Assembly: GCF_023074835.1 (NCBI RefSeq)
Contig: NZ_JALLGW010000001.1
Location: 186,001 to 250,000, forward strand
Direction of reading: 5' to 3'
Length of the DNA: 64,000 nucleotides
DNA from: Halomarina salina
GTDB lineage: Archaea; Halobacteriota; Halobacteria; Halobacteriales; Haloarculaceae
A program made the translations under genes and the position numbers. A model generated the notes under the pieces. That model saw nothing but the letters and a program-made list of their open reading frames with translations. It ran no database searches and had not been told where the DNA came from. This document shows positions 8,254 to 17,490 of this stretch, piece by piece; within the stretch, counting starts at the first letter, position 1; each line of letters starts with the position of its first letter.

Positions 8254-11171
8254 GTGTCAACGCTTCACCCAAGGAGATCGGGTCTCTCAGCTTCGGGCTG
8301 ATGAACCCCGAGGAGTACCGCGAGATGTCGGCGACGAAGGTCATCACGGCCGACACCTACGACGACGACGGGTTCCCCATCGACATGGGGCTGATGGACC
8401 CGCGACTGGGCGTCATCGACCCCGGACTGGAGTGCAAGACCTGCGGGAAGCACAGCGGGTCGTGTAACGGCCACTTCGGCCACATCGAACTGGCCGCACC
8501 GGTCATCCACGTCGGGTTCTCGAAGCTCATCCGCCGGCTGCTCCGGGGGACGTGTCGCGAGTGCTCGCGGCTCTGTCTCACCGAGGACGAACGCGACGAG
8601 TTCCGCGACAACCTCGAACGCACCCGGCAGCTGGGCGACGACCCCAACGACGTGACGAAGGCCGCCATCCGGCAGGCCAGGAAGAAGAACCGCTGTCCGT
8701 TCTGCGGCGAGAAGCAGTACGACATCAACCACGAGAAGCCCACCACGTACTACGAGGTGCAGGACGTGCTGGCGGCGGACTACACCGAGCGCATCGCCGC
8801 CGCGATGGAGGGCCGACCGGTGGGCGACGAGGAGGAGGGCGACGTCGACCGAGAGCCGCAGTCACCGGCCGACGTGGCCGACCAGACGGGCATCGACTCC
8901 TCGCGTATCGGCGAGATACTCTCCGGGGAGTTCCGGCCGCGACCGGACGACCGCAAGGCGCTCGAGAAGGCGCTGGACGTCGACCTCACCGAGGAGGACA
9001 TGAACAAGCTGATGCCCTCGGACATCCGCGACTGGTTCGAGAACATCCCGGACGAGGACATCGGCGTGCTCGGCATCAGCGCCGAGAAGTCCCGCCCCGA
9101 GTGGATGATCCTGACCGTCCTGCCGGTGCCGCCGGTGACGGCCCGACCGTCCATCACGCTGGACAACGGCCAGCGCTCCGAGGACGACCTCACGCACAAG
9201 CTGGTCGACATCATCCGCATCAACCAGCGGTTCATGGAGAACCGCGAGGCGGGTGCTCCCCAGTTGATTATCGAGGACCTGTGGGAGCTGCTCCAGTACC
9301 ACGTGACGACGTTCATGGACAACGAAATCTCGGGTACGCCGCCCGCCCGGCACCGCTCCGGCCGACCCCTCAAGACGCTCAGTCAGCGTCTGAAGGGGAA
9401 GGAGGGCCGGTTCCGTGGCTCGCTGTCCGGGAAGCGCGTCAACTTCTCGGCCCGGACCGTCATCTCGCCGGACCCGACGCTGTCGCTCAACGAGGTCGGC
9501 GTCCCCGACCGCGTGGCGAGCGAGATGACCCAGACGATGAACGTCACCGACCGCAACGTCCCCGAGGCACGGCGGTACGTCCAGAACGGACCGGACGCCC
9601 ACCCCGGCGCGAACTACGTCAAGCGCCCGGACGGTCGCCGCCTGAAGGTGACCGAGAAGAACTGCGAGGAGCTGGCCGAGAAGGTCGAAGCCGGCTGGGA
9701 GGTCAACCGCCACCTCGTCGACGGCGACATCGTCATCTTCAATCGACAGCCGTCGCTCCACCGGATGTCCATCATGGCCCACGAGGTCGTGGTGATGCCG
9801 TACAAGACGTTCCGACTCAACACCGTCGTCTGTCCGCCGTACAACGCCGACTTCGACGGCGACGAGATGAACATGCACGCCCTCCAGAACGAGGAGGCCC
9901 GCGCCGAGGCGCGCGTCCTGATGCGCGTCCAAGAGCAGATCCTCTCGCCGAAGATGGGCGAGAACATCATCGGTGCCATCCAGGACCACATCAGCGGGAC
10001 GTACCTGCTGAGCCACGAGAACCCGCAGTTCAACGAGACGCAGGCGCTCGACCTGCTCCGTGCGACGCGGGTCGACGAACTGCCCGACCCCGACGGGGAA
10101 GACGACGACGACCTGCCGTACTGGACGGGTCGGACCATCTTCTCCGAACTGCTCCCGCCGGGACTGGAACTGGAGTTCACCTCGTCGACCGGCGACACCG
10201 TCCTCGTCGAGGACGGCGTGCTGGTCGAGGGGACCATCGACGAGGACGCGGTCGGTGCGTTCGGCGGCGAGGTCGTCGACACCATCTGCAAGCAGTACTC
10301 GACGACGCGCGCCCGGATGTTCATCAACGAGGTGGCGACGCTCGCGATGCGCGCCATCATGCACTTCGGGTTCTCGGTCGGTATCGACGACGAGTCCGTC
10401 CCGCCGGAGGCCGAAGAGCAGATCGGCGAGGCCATCGACAACGCGTACGAACGCGTCGCCGAACTCATCGAGACCTACGAGAACGGCGACCTGGAGTCGC
10501 TGCCGGGCCGGACCGTCGACGAGACGCTGGAGATGAAGATCATGCAGACGCTCGGCAAGGCGCGTGACTCGGCCGGTGACATCGCCGACGAGTTCCTCGA
10601 GAGCGACAACCCGGCGGTCATCATGGCCCGGTCGGGGGCGCGTGGCTCGATGCTCAACCTCACGCAGATGGCTGGCTGTGTCGGCCAGCAGGCGGTGCGT
10701 GGCGAGCGCATCAACCGCGGCTACGAGGACCGCACGCTGAGCCACTACCCGCGCGACGACCTGTCGGCCGACGCCCACGGGTTCGTCGAGTCGTCGTACC
10801 GCTCGGGACTCAGCCCGCGGGAGTTCTTCTTCCACGCGATGGGTGGCCGCGAGGGCCTGGTCGACACGGCGGTCCGGACCTCGAAGTCCGGCTACCTGCA
10901 GCGTCGGCTCATCAACGCGCTCTCCGAACTGGAGACGCAGTACGACGGCACGGTGCGCGACACCAGCGACACCATCGTACAGTTCGAGTTCGGCGAAGAC
11001 GGCACCTCCCCGGTGAAGGTGTCGTCGGACACCGAGAACGAGATCGACGTGGAGGGCATCGCCGACGCGGTCCTCGAATCCGAGTTCGGGGACGACGGCG
11101 AGGAGTTCCTCCGCGACACGCAGACCAACCTCTCCGAACAGATGGACAACTTCGTCACGGGTGACGACTGA
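8250..11171 (+). CDS. rpoA1: DNA-directed RNA polymerase subunit A' (Rpo1N)
   Basis: A 973-residue protein, the N-terminal two thirds of the largest subunit. The clamp zinc site is '[17 protein letters not shown]' (from Cys62), and the catalytic magnesium loop is N532-A-D-F-D-G-D538. '[15 protein letters not shown]' precedes it and the bridge-helix region '[14 protein letters not shown]' lies near the C terminus. Compared with the usual archaeal size near 880-900 residues it is longer, mainly through an acidic insertion at about 185-260 whose middle reads like a helix-turn-helix ('[20 protein letters not shown]'). It overlaps the next gene by one base (TGATG at 11171). Function as core polymerase is not in doubt. 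Confidence 0.97.
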   Translation: MSVNASPKEIGSLSFGLMNPEEYREMSATKVITADTYDDDGFPIDMGLMDPRLGVIDPGLECKTCGKHSGSCNGHFGHIELAAPVIHVGFSKLIRRLLRGTCRECSRLCLTEDERDEFRDNLERTRQLGDDPNDVTKAAIRQARKKNRCPFCGEKQYDINHEKPTTYYEVQDVLAADYTERIAAAMEGRPVGDEEEGDVDREPQSPADVADQTGIDSSRIGEILSGEFRPRPDDRKALEKALDVDLTEEDMNKLMPSDIRDWFENIPDEDIGVLGISAEKSRPEWMILTVLPVPPVTARPSITLDNGQRSEDDLTHKLVDIIRINQRFMENREAGAPQLIIEDLWELLQYHVTTFMDNEISGTPPARHRSGRPLKTLSQRLKGKEGRFRGSLSGKRVNFSARTVISPDPTLSLNEVGVPDRVASEMTQTMNVTDRNVPEARRYVQNGPDAHPGANYVKRPDGRRLKVTEKNCEELAEKVEAGWEVNRHLVDGDIVIFNRQPSLHRMSIMAHEVVVMPYKTFRLNTVVCPPYNADFDGDEMNMHALQNEEARAEARVLMRVQEQILSPKMGENIIGAIQDHISGTYLLSHENPQFNETQALDLLRATRVDELPDPDGEDDDDLPYWTGRTIFSELLPPGLELEFTSSTGDTVLVEDGVLVEGTIDEDAVGAFGGEVVDTICKQYSTTRARMFINEVATLAMRAIMHFGFSVGIDDESVPPEAEEQIGEAIDNAYERVAELIETYENGDLESLPGRTVDETLEMKIMQTLGKARDSAGDIADEFLESDNPAVIMARSGARGSMLNLTQMAGCVGQQAVRGERINRGYEDRTLSHYPRDDLSADAHGFVESSYRSGLSPREFFFHAMGGREGLVDTAVRTSKSGYLQRRLINALSELETQYDGTVRDTSDTIVQFEFGEDGTSPVKVSSDTENEIDVEGIADAVLESEFGDDGEEFLRDTQTNLSEQMDNFVTGDD

Positions 11172-12421
11172 TGGCGGTGAGCAACGACGTCGAGACGGTC
11201 GTGGAGGGCTCCGACCTCCCGCGACGACTGAAAGACGAGGTGTACGAGGTCATCGAGGCCAAGGGCATCTCGGACACCGAGACCGCCGTCGAGGTCGCCG
11301 AGGCCGTCGAGGAGCGCTACCTCGACACGCGGGTCGACCCGCTCGACCCCGTCGGCACCGTCTCCGCGCAGTCCATCGGGGAGCCGGGGACGCAGATGAC
11401 GATGAACACGTTCCACTACGCGGGCGTCGCCGAGATCGACGTGACGCAGGGGCTGCCGCGCCTCATCGAACTGGTGGACGCGCGGAAGACGCCGGACACC
11501 CCGACGATGAAGGTCCACGTCGACCCCGAGTTCGTCGCCGAGCGGATGGCCGAGGAGGGCGAGGAGTACACCGAACGTGACGCCGCCCACGAGGTCGTCT
11601 GGCAGATCGAGGCGACGCGCATCCTCGCGCTGGGCGACGTCTCGACGAACGTCGCGGACATGCTCGTCCGCATCGACCTCAACGAGGAGACGCTCCACGA
11701 GCGCTGGCCGACCGCGGAGTCGACGAGCGAGATCACCGCGGAGATAGCCGAGACCATCGAGTCGAAACTCGGCGTCGACACGGTCGACCCCGACGACGCG
11801 ACCATCGAGTTCGGGCCCGACGAGCCGTCGTACCGCGGGCTGCTCCAGCTGGTCGAGGAGCTCCGCGAGATCGTGTTCAAGGGACTCGGCGACGTCACAC
11901 GTGTCGTCATCCGCAAGGAGGAGACCGAGGCCGAGGACACCGACGACGAGGAGTTCGTCCTCTACACCGAGGGGTCGGCCTTCGGGAAGGTGCTCGACAT
12001 CGAGGGCGTCGACGCCTCGCGGACGACGTGCAACAACATCCACGAGATCTACCGGCAACTCGGCGTCGAGGCCGCCCGCGAGACCATCATCAACGAGACG
12101 ATGAACACGCTCGAAGAGCAGGGGCTTGGCAACGTCAACATCCGCCACCTGATGCTGGTCGCGGACATCATGACCAACCCCGGCACCATCGAGTCCATCG
12201 GTCGCCACGGCATCTCCGGCAACAAGGACTCGGTGCTCGCGCGGGCCGCGTTCGAGGTGACGGTCAACCACCTGCTGGACGCCGCCATCCACGGCGAGGT
12301 CGACGACCTCGACGGCGTCACGGAGAACGTCATCGTCGGCAAGCCCATCAAACTGGGAACCGGCGACGTGACGCTCCGGATGGGGTCGCGGACGGAGTCG
12401 GACCGCGAGAGCGCCGACTGA
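11171..12421 (+). CDS. rpoA2: DNA-directed RNA polymerase subunit A'' (Rpo1C)
   Basis: A 416-residue protein completing the largest RNA polymerase subunit. The trigger-loop region is visible as '[25 protein letters not shown]' (split here: '[16 protein letters not shown]' at about 65-80). '[15 protein letters not shown]' and '[21 protein letters not shown]' near the C terminus are the conserved jaw and cleft elements. A disordered acidic stretch ('[13 protein letters not shown]') interrupts the jaw, a common haloarchaeal adaptation. Its start overlaps the A' stop by one base, and the nusA-like gene begins immediately after its stop, so all belong to one operon. Confidence 0.97.
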   Translation: MAVSNDVETVVEGSDLPRRLKDEVYEVIEAKGISDTETAVEVAEAVEERYLDTRVDPLDPVGTVSAQSIGEPGTQMTMNTFHYAGVAEIDVTQGLPRLIELVDARKTPDTPTMKVHVDPEFVAERMAEEGEEYTERDAAHEVVWQIEATRILALGDVSTNVADMLVRIDLNEETLHERWPTAESTSEITAEIAETIESKLGVDTVDPDDATIEFGPDEPSYRGLLQLVEELREIVFKGLGDVTRVVIRKEETEAEDTDDEEFVLYTEGSAFGKVLDIEGVDASRTTCNNIHEIYRQLGVEAARETIINETMNTLEEQGLGNVNIRHLMLVADIMTNPGTIESIGRHGISGNKDSVLARAAFEVTVNHLLDAAIHGEVDDLDGVTENVIVGKPIKLGTGDVTLRMGSRTESDRESAD

Positions 12422-12422
12422 G

Positions 12423-12842
12423 ATGCGGGTCACGCTGTCGGACGACGCGCTGCGCTACATCACGCTGTTCGAGGACGAGACCGAGGTGTCCGCCCGCGAC
12501 TGCGTCGTCGAGGACGACCGCCTCGTGTTCGTCGTCCCGCCGGGCGAGATGGGGAAGGCCATCGGCCCGGACGGTCGCCACGTCAAGCGGGTCGAACGGC
12601 AGGTCGGTCGTCGCGTCGAACTCGTCGAGGACGCGGACACCCCCGAGGCGTTCGTCGCCAACGCGTTCGCACCGGCAGCGGTGTACCACGTGACCATCAG
12701 CGAGAACGACGACCGCGTGGCGTACGTCGAGGTCGCAGACGAGGACCGCGGCGTCGCCATCGGGAAGGAGGGCCGGACCATCGACCGCGCCCGGACGCTC
12801 GCCGAACGGCACTACGACGTCGACGACGTCGAACTGACCTGA
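12423..12842 (+). CDS. nusA: NusA-like transcription elongation/termination factor
   Basis: A 139-residue protein with two KH RNA-binding domains and no N-terminal polymerase-binding or S1 domain, as usual for archaeal NusA. The two GxxG loops are in 'GKAIGPDGRHVKRVERQVG' (about 40-58) and 'GVAIGKEGRTIDRARTLAE' (about 110-128). It probably binds nascent RNA and acts with the polymerase encoded upstream. The start lies one base after the A'' stop. A short T-run at 12884-12888 downstream could help end this operon's transcript. Confidence in the family is high; its exact role in archaea is less settled. Confidence 0.93.
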   Translation: MRVTLSDDALRYITLFEDETEVSARDCVVEDDRLVFVVPPGEMGKAIGPDGRHVKRVERQVGRRVELVEDADTPEAFVANAFAPAAVYHVTISENDDRVAYVEVADEDRGVAIGKEGRTIDRARTLAERHYDVDDVELT

Positions 12843-12883
12843 CGGGGGACTGCGAGACCGTTCGGTCGAGCGGGACGCGACGA

Positions 12884-12888
12884 TTTTT
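12884..12888 (+). terminator. T-run, candidate terminator of the rpo operon
   Basis: Five T residues occur 42 nt after the nusA stop in a GC-rich context, between convergent genes. Archaeal termination often uses short U-tracts. Evidence is position and composition only. Confidence 0.35.
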
Positions 12889-12923
12889 CCGAGAAGCAGT
12901 GTGGCGAGCGACCGCGCCGTGAC

Positions 12924-13208
12924 TCAGCGGCGGATACGGCGCACGAGGGCGGCCACCCCGACGACCACGCTCAGGAGGATGCCGATGAGGCCGAGGCTCA
13001 GGAAGATGGCGATGATGACGTTCATCATCTCGCTGTCGTCGACGACGCCGTTCGACGCGAGCCAGTCGATGAAGAACCCGATGACGAACATCAGGACGAT
13101 GAAGCCGGCGGCGCGGAGGGCCAGCGACGACCCGAGCGACGACGAACTGTCCTCCTGTGCCAGTCGCTCGCGGTCGGAGGACCGCCGCTTGGACGTTGTG
13201 TCTGCCAT
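12924..13208 (-). CDS. Small two-helix membrane protein, function unknown
   Basis: A 94-residue protein starting at ATG 13208. The first 30 residues are charged and Ser-rich ('TSKRRSSDRERLAQEDSSSS') and should face the cytoplasm. Two hydrophobic helices follow ('AAGFIVLMFVIGFFIDWLAS' and 'MMNVIIAIFLSLGLIGILL', continuing to 'VVVGVAALV'), and the protein ends in a positively charged 'RRIRR'. It is convergent with the RNA polymerase operon and divergent from rps12. I do not recognise a named family, and nothing in the context points to a function. Confidence 0.7.
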   Translation of the reverse strand: MADTTSKRRSSDRERLAQEDSSSSLGSSLALRAAGFIVLMFVIGFFIDWLASNGVVDDSEMMNVIIAIFLSLGLIGILLSVVVGVAALVRRIRR

Positions 13209-13390
13209 GTTCCGTCGGTACTGTGTGGAGATACATGAGCGTTCGGAGACGACTCGGTCGTCGAACGCCCTGTCGGTTCGCTCACGCGGCGGACGACCGA
13301 CCTCGACGAACCGACCCCGGCGGCCGGCGACGACGACGAGAACCGCCGTACGGGGGGCGTGACCGAGTCGCACGCGGTGTCGAAAAGGGA

Positions 13391-13400
13391 GCCTTAAGTA
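13391..13400 (+). promoter_or_regulatory. TATA-like element for rps12-rps7
   Basis: 'gccttaagta' is centred about 30 nt before the rps12 ATG at 13426, fitting a haloarchaeal promoter with a very short or absent leader. It is inferred from position and AT content. Confidence 0.55.
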
Positions 13401-13425
13401 GCTCGGGTAGGTAGTTCGCTCCACT

Positions 13426-13854
13426 ATGGCGAACGGCAAGTACGCCGCGCGGAAGCTTCAGAAGGACCGCCAGAACCGACGGTGGTCCGACTCGAAGTAC
13501 GCGCGTCGCGCTCGCGGGCTGGGCAAGAAGTCCGACCCGCTCGAAGGGGCCCCACAGGGCCGCGGTATCGTACTGGAGAAGGTGGGCATCGAGGCGAAAC
13601 AGCCCAACTCGGCCATCCGGAAGTGCGTCCGAGTGCAGCTCATCAAGAACGGGAAGCAGGTCACCGCGTTCTGTCCCGGCGACGGTGCCATCTCGTTCAT
13701 CGACGAGCACGACGAGGTCACCATCGCCGGTATCGGCGGTGCGAAGGGTCGTGCGATGGGCGACCTCTCCGGTGTCAACTACAAGGTCGAGAAGGTCAAC
13801 GGCGTCTCGATGATCGAACTCGTCCGCGGGAACGCGGAGAAGCCGGTGCGATAA
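13426..13854 (+). CDS. rps12: 30S ribosomal protein S12 (uS12)
   Basis: A 142-residue protein of the normal archaeal length. The decoding-centre loops are clear: '[23 protein letters not shown]' region (residue about 55-75; shown in part) and '[14 protein letters not shown]' near the C terminus. It forms part of the decoding site in the small ribosomal subunit. It is the first gene of a two-gene unit with rps7, whose ATG overlaps its stop by one base (TAATG at 13852-13856). The neighbouring RNA polymerase and EF-2 genes repeat the classic rpo-str order of archaea. Confidence 0.98.
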   Translation: MANGKYAARKLQKDRQNRRWSDSKYARRARGLGKKSDPLEGAPQGRGIVLEKVGIEAKQPNSAIRKCVRVQLIKNGKQVTAFCPGDGAISFIDEHDEVTIAGIGGAKGRAMGDLSGVNYKVEKVNGVSMIELVRGNAEKPVR

Positions 13855-14474
13855 TGAGCGAGCAGGACGCCCCGGAACCCGACGCACCCGCAGGCACCGA
13901 CGACGAGGAGTCCTCGGTCGACGCGCTGCTGTTCACGAAGTGGGAGGTCTCCGATATCGTCTACTCGGACCCCTCGACGGAGCGGTACATCACCGTCACC
14001 CCCATCGCGCACACGATGGGCCGTCACGCGAACAAGCAGTTCAAGAAGAGCGAGATCAGCGTCGTCGAGCGGCTCATCAACCGCCTGATGCAGACCGACG
14101 AGAACACCGGGAGCAAGCAGAAGACGACCCAGATCGTCCGCGACGCGCTCGAGATCGTCCACGAGCGCACGGACGAGAACCCGGTGCAGGTGCTCGTCGA
14201 GGCCGTCGAGAACTCCGGGCCGCGCGAGGAGACCGTCCGCCTCAAGTACGGCGGTATCTCGGTCCCGAAGGCCGTCGACGTCGCCCCGCAGCGTCGCGTC
14301 GACCAGGCCCTGAAGTTCATCGCACAGGGGACCCAGAGCGGGTCGTACAAGACGAAGACGTCGGCCGCCGAGGCGCTCGCCCGCACGCTCATCGGTGCCG
14401 CCGACTACGACGTGCAGGCGTACCCCATCAACCAGAAAGAGGAGAAAGAGCGCGTCGCCGCCGCCGCCCGATAA
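13854..14474 (+). CDS. rps7: 30S ribosomal protein S7 (uS7)
   Basis: A 206-residue protein; ATG 13854 is chosen because it overlaps the rps12 stop and gives the expected length. It has an acidic extension of about 25 residues at the N terminus, typical for halophiles, then the uS7 core with 'IAHTMGRHANKQFKKSEISVV' (shown in part: 'GRHANKQFKKSEI'), 'ENPVQVLVEAVENSGPREE' and 'DVAPQRRVDQALKFIAQG'. uS7 nucleates the head of the small subunit and contacts E-site tRNA. A pyrimidine-rich tract after the stop (14490-14516) may end the transcript. Confidence 0.98.
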   Translation: MSEQDAPEPDAPAGTDDEESSVDALLFTKWEVSDIVYSDPSTERYITVTPIAHTMGRHANKQFKKSEISVVERLINRLMQTDENTGSKQKTTQIVRDALEIVHERTDENPVQVLVEAVENSGPREETVRLKYGGISVPKAVDVAPQRRVDQALKFIAQGTQSGSYKTKTSAAEALARTLIGAADYDVQAYPINQKEEKERVAAAAR

Positions 14475-14489
14475 CACGCGGACTCCGTT

Positions 14490-14516
14490 CTCTCCGTCTC
14501 TCTTTCGTTCTTCACC
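14490..14516 (+). terminator. Pyrimidine-rich tract after rps7
   Basis: After the rps7 stop the plus strand is almost all C and T ('ttctctccgtctctctttcg'), an archaeal terminator-like composition. No stem-loop is evident; support is compositional only. Confidence 0.3.
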
Positions 14517-14622
14517 CCGCCAGCGGCTGCACCGGGGGGACCCTCACCGAATCCACCCGGAGGCGGCTGCGTAACTGGCCGCCTGCCGTACGTCTTTCAG
14601 TCGCGAACCCCTACCGTGCGGT

Positions 14623-15180
14623 ATGGCCGACCTACGCCGCGAGGTCGTCGACGAGGCGGGAAGCCGGAGCAAGTACCTCACCGCGACGGAGTTCCTCACG
14701 CTCGTCGAGCGCGGTCATCCGACCGACGGACCCGGCGTCGAACGCGAGACGTTCGACGCCTACACCGAACGGCTGGGCGAGGAGTCGCCCGCCGTCGACG
14801 GCGAGTCCTTCCAGACGAGTCTCGACGACCGGGTGAGCGACAGCGAGGAGTGGGTCGACGACGAGACGGTGTACCGACTCGGCGACGGTCGCGTCAGCCT
14901 CTACCCGGCCTCGTGGCACGAGCAGCTGGGAGGCGTGTCCGACCCCAAAGCGTACCTCGAGACGTTCTCCGAGACGGGGGCGTTCGAGCGCGGCGTGCCC
15001 GAGTCGACGCTCCTGGAAGCGATGGCCGCCGTCGGCGGTGTCGACCGCGAGACGGCGAAGGGGAACCTGGAGGCGTTGCGTGAACGGGACGAGATAGTGG
15101 AGGACGCCGACCAGCACCCCGAGGCGAACGTCTACCTCGCCGAGGAGCGCCCTGACATCGACGAGGCGAAGGACGTGTAG
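14623..15180 (+). CDS. Haloarchaeal conserved protein of unknown function
   Basis: A 185-residue acidic soluble protein with no membrane segment. The C-terminal half ('VPESTLLEAMAAVGGVDRETAKGNLEALRERDEI') has the look of a winged-helix or helical domain in which a helix pair is followed by a short wing. The N-terminal half has 'SKYLTATEFLTLVERGHP'. I do not recognise a characterised family. It lies alone between rps7 and an MFS gene, with a 148-bp gap before it, so it may have its own promoter. Its place within the conserved translation block suggests a widely kept haloarchaeal gene, but that is inference. Confidence 0.7.
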   Translation: MADLRREVVDEAGSRSKYLTATEFLTLVERGHPTDGPGVERETFDAYTERLGEESPAVDGESFQTSLDDRVSDSEEWVDDETVYRLGDGRVSLYPASWHEQLGGVSDPKAYLETFSETGAFERGVPESTLLEAMAAVGGVDRETAKGNLEALRERDEIVEDADQHPEANVYLAEERPDIDEAKDV

Positions 15181-15210
15181 GGGTCGGGAACGTAGACGCG
15201 CCGACAACCG

Positions 15211-15220
15211 ACATATAAGT
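15211..15220 (+). promoter_or_regulatory. TATA-like element for the MFS gene
   Basis: 'acatataagt' followed by 'tacataaacc' is the only AT-rich patch between the two genes and lies about 58 nt before ATG 15275, implying a leader of about 30 nt. Confidence 0.5.
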
Positions 15221-15274
15221 TACATAAACCACCTTCAGCCAGCGCTTTTCTCGGACGCCTCCGACGAGTAGACG

Positions 15275-16567
15275 ATGGCCGACCGCCTCGTCGCCAACTA
15301 CTACGTCTACCGGGCGACGCTGTCTGTCGGGTTCGTCACCCCGATATTCACGCTGTTCCTGCTGCGGACACTCTCGTTCACCGAGGTCGGTGCCCTCTCG
15401 GCGCTCTACTCCGTCGTCGCCGTCCTCGGCGAAGTGCCGACGGGGTACGTCGGCGACCGACTCGGTCGGCGAGCGAGTCTCCTGCTGTCGGTGGTGTTCT
15501 CGGTGGCCTCGCTCGCGGGGTTCGTCTTCGCCCAGGCGTTCGCGTGGTACGTCGTCCTCTACGTGCTGTGGGCGCTGGCGCTGACGTTCCGCTCGGGGAG
15601 CCTCGACGCGTGGCTCTACGACCTGCTCGACGAACGCCTCGACAGCGACGACTTCACGCGCGTCCGGGGCCGCGGCGACGCCGTCCAGCAGTGGACCAGC
15701 GCGGCGACGATGGTCGGCGGTGGACTGCTGTACGGCCTCGACCCGACGTATCCGTTCGTCGCCGCAGTCGCGTTCAACAGTTTCGGGATACTCGCACTCC
15801 TCCGCCTCCCGAAGAACGCCCGGTACGCCGCGGAGACGACGGAGCGACCGCCCATGCGCGAGACGCTCGGCGTCGTCCGCGAGCAGTTGACCCGACCGCC
15901 GCTCCGCTCGCTCGTCCTCTACGTCGGCCTGCTGTTCGCCGCCATCGGCGTCGCGCGGGGGTACGTCCAGCCGATGGCCGTCGAGACGCTCGGCCCGACC
16001 GCGGCCGGACTCGGCGTGGACCTGCCGGAGGGCGGTGCGGTCGCGGCCGCCCGGTCCGGCGAGGCTGGCGCGACGCTCGCGCTGGGGCTGGGCGTGCTCT
16101 ACGCCGCGTTGTCGGTCGTCTCGTCGGTCGGCGGCTACTACGCCGGACCGCTCGCCGACCGTCTCGGCGTCCGGGGGACGCTGCTCGTCGTCCCGATGGT
16201 CGTCGGCGTCGCCGTCCTCGTCCCGGCGTGGCTCTCCCTCCTGGCGCTCCCCGCGTTCGTCGTGATGGGCGTCGGCGTCCCGCTGGTCCGGCCGGTGGCG
16301 AACGGCTACCTCAACGACCGCGTCGCGGGCGTCGGACGAGCGACGACGCTGTCCGCCGCGTCGATGTGCTACATGACGCTTCGGACGCCGCTGGCGCTCG
16401 GGGCGGGCGCACTCGCCGACGGGACGACGGCGACGACGGCCGTCGCCGCGATGGGCGGGGTCGTGCTGGTCGGTGGCGGAGCGGTGTGGCTGGTCGGACG
16501 CGTCGCCCCCGACGCGCGACTGGAACCCACGGGTGGAGGTGGGGAGGACGCCTCCGTCGACGGCTGA
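15275..16567 (+). CDS. MFS transporter
   Basis: A 430-residue protein with about 12 hydrophobic helices. The MFS motif between helices 2 and 3 is 'GYVGDRLGRRASLL' (about 55-68), and a related loop 'GPLADRLGVRGTLL' lies between helices 8 and 9. The loop after helix 6 is long and acidic/glycine-rich ('GVDLPEGGAVAAARSGEAG'). Major facilitator carriers couple solute movement to an ion gradient; an efflux role is plausible but the substrate is not readable. It is a single gene, convergent with the metalloprotease-like gene downstream, and has its own TATA-like element. Confidence 0.88.
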   Translation: MADRLVANYYVYRATLSVGFVTPIFTLFLLRTLSFTEVGALSALYSVVAVLGEVPTGYVGDRLGRRASLLLSVVFSVASLAGFVFAQAFAWYVVLYVLWALALTFRSGSLDAWLYDLLDERLDSDDFTRVRGRGDAVQQWTSAATMVGGGLLYGLDPTYPFVAAVAFNSFGILALLRLPKNARYAAETTERPPMRETLGVVREQLTRPPLRSLVLYVGLLFAAIGVARGYVQPMAVETLGPTAAGLGVDLPEGGAVAAARSGEAGATLALGLGVLYAALSVVSSVGGYYAGPLADRLGVRGTLLVVPMVVGVAVLVPAWLSLLALPAFVVMGVGVPLVRPVANGYLNDRVAGVGRATTLSAASMCYMTLRTPLALGAGALADGTTATTAVAAMGGVVLVGGGAVWLVGRVAPDARLEPTGGGGEDASVDG

Positions 16568-16587
16568 GAACTGTCGGGGGCGCTCCG

Positions 16588-17358
16588 TCAGTCGGCCGCC
16601 GTCCCCGACCCGGCACCCTGGCCCGCGTCGATGGCGTACGCGCGAGTCACGTCGACCAGCGCCTTCCGGTACTCGCTCTCGCCGGGGTCGGCGGTGAGCG
16701 ACTGGAACCGGCGCTTGAACTGCTCGACGCTCACGCCGGGGGCGTCGCTGCCGGCGGCGGCCGCGAGGTCGTAGAGGCGGTGGTCGTCGTCGACGAGGTC
16801 GTGGCGCTCGACCAGCGCGAGGGCGAACGCGGCGTTGACCGCCGTGATGTCCGGGTCGGACGCGGGCGTGAGCCGTTGCCAGGCCTGCGGGGCCTGTGCG
16901 GGACGCTCCGCGAGCGCCGTGGCGAGGCTGGATTCGAGGAAGTCGACCAGTTTGTCCGCCGGGCCGACGTCGAGCGTGATGTCGTCGGCGTAGATGTCCT
17001 TCATGTGGTTCGCGATCTGATAGCAGTGGGTCAGCTTGCGCTGCTCGACGCTCCGGCCCGTCAGCGCGAGGAACAGCGCCTCCTCCGTCGACTGCACGTG
17101 TGAGGGGTGAGAGTGCTCGTAGCGGTGCATGTGGGCGTACTCGTGGAGTGCGAGTTCGCGGGCCATCGCGCTGGAGGCGGCCGACGCCGAGATGTTCAGC
17201 ACGTGGTGGTCAGGGTAGTGACCGGTGTAGGTGCGTTCGTCGGGGTCGGTTCGAACGCGCACCTCGACCGGCAACGAGAGGTCGTACTCGGTCTCGAAGA
17301 GGTCGCGGGCGGAGAGAAACGGGTCGGGAGAGCAGCGGCCCAGCACTCGAACATCCAT
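16588..17358 (-). CDS. HExxH metalloprotease-like haloarchaeal protein (DUF5781-type, tentative)
   Basis: A 256-residue soluble protein starting at ATG 17358. Residues 72-76 are H-E-Y-A-H within 'ELALHEYAHMHRYEHSHPSH', the zinc-protease HExxH motif placed in a helix as in gluzincin-type enzymes; a downstream 'STEEALFLAL' could supply a third ligand. The rest is helical and acidic, with no signal peptide or membrane helix, so it acts in the cytoplasm if at all. I associate it tentatively with the haloarchaeal DUF5781 family; no activity is known to me. It is divergent from the J-domain gene, with 132 bp between the two starts, and convergent with the MFS gene. Confidence 0.7.
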   Translation of the reverse strand: MDVRVLGRCSPDPFLSARDLFETEYDLSLPVEVRVRTDPDERTYTGHYPDHHVLNISASAASSAMARELALHEYAHMHRYEHSHPSHVQSTEEALFLALTGRSVEQRKLTHCYQIANHMKDIYADDITLDVGPADKLVDFLESSLATALAERPAQAPQAWQRLTPASDPDITAVNAAFALALVERHDLVDDDHRLYDLAAAAGSDAPGVSVEQFKRRFQSLTADPGESEYRKALVDVTRAYAIDAGQGAGSGTAAD

Positions 17359-17490
17359 GCTTATTGGTATCACGGTCCGCTGGCGTATCACTCTTGTGCG
17401 CTCCTGCAGTGACGGCGGCCGGAAAGTCCGAGAACTGACAGGATGTGGGACGGACGGGACACTTACGTCCTCTGAGCGACGATATCGACC

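Noticed and set aside
4860-12842. Long open frames on the minus strand opposite the RNA polymerase genes
   Set aside because: They are mirror images caused by the strong G/C third-position bias; their predicted proteins have no recognisable domains and the plus-strand genes are certain.
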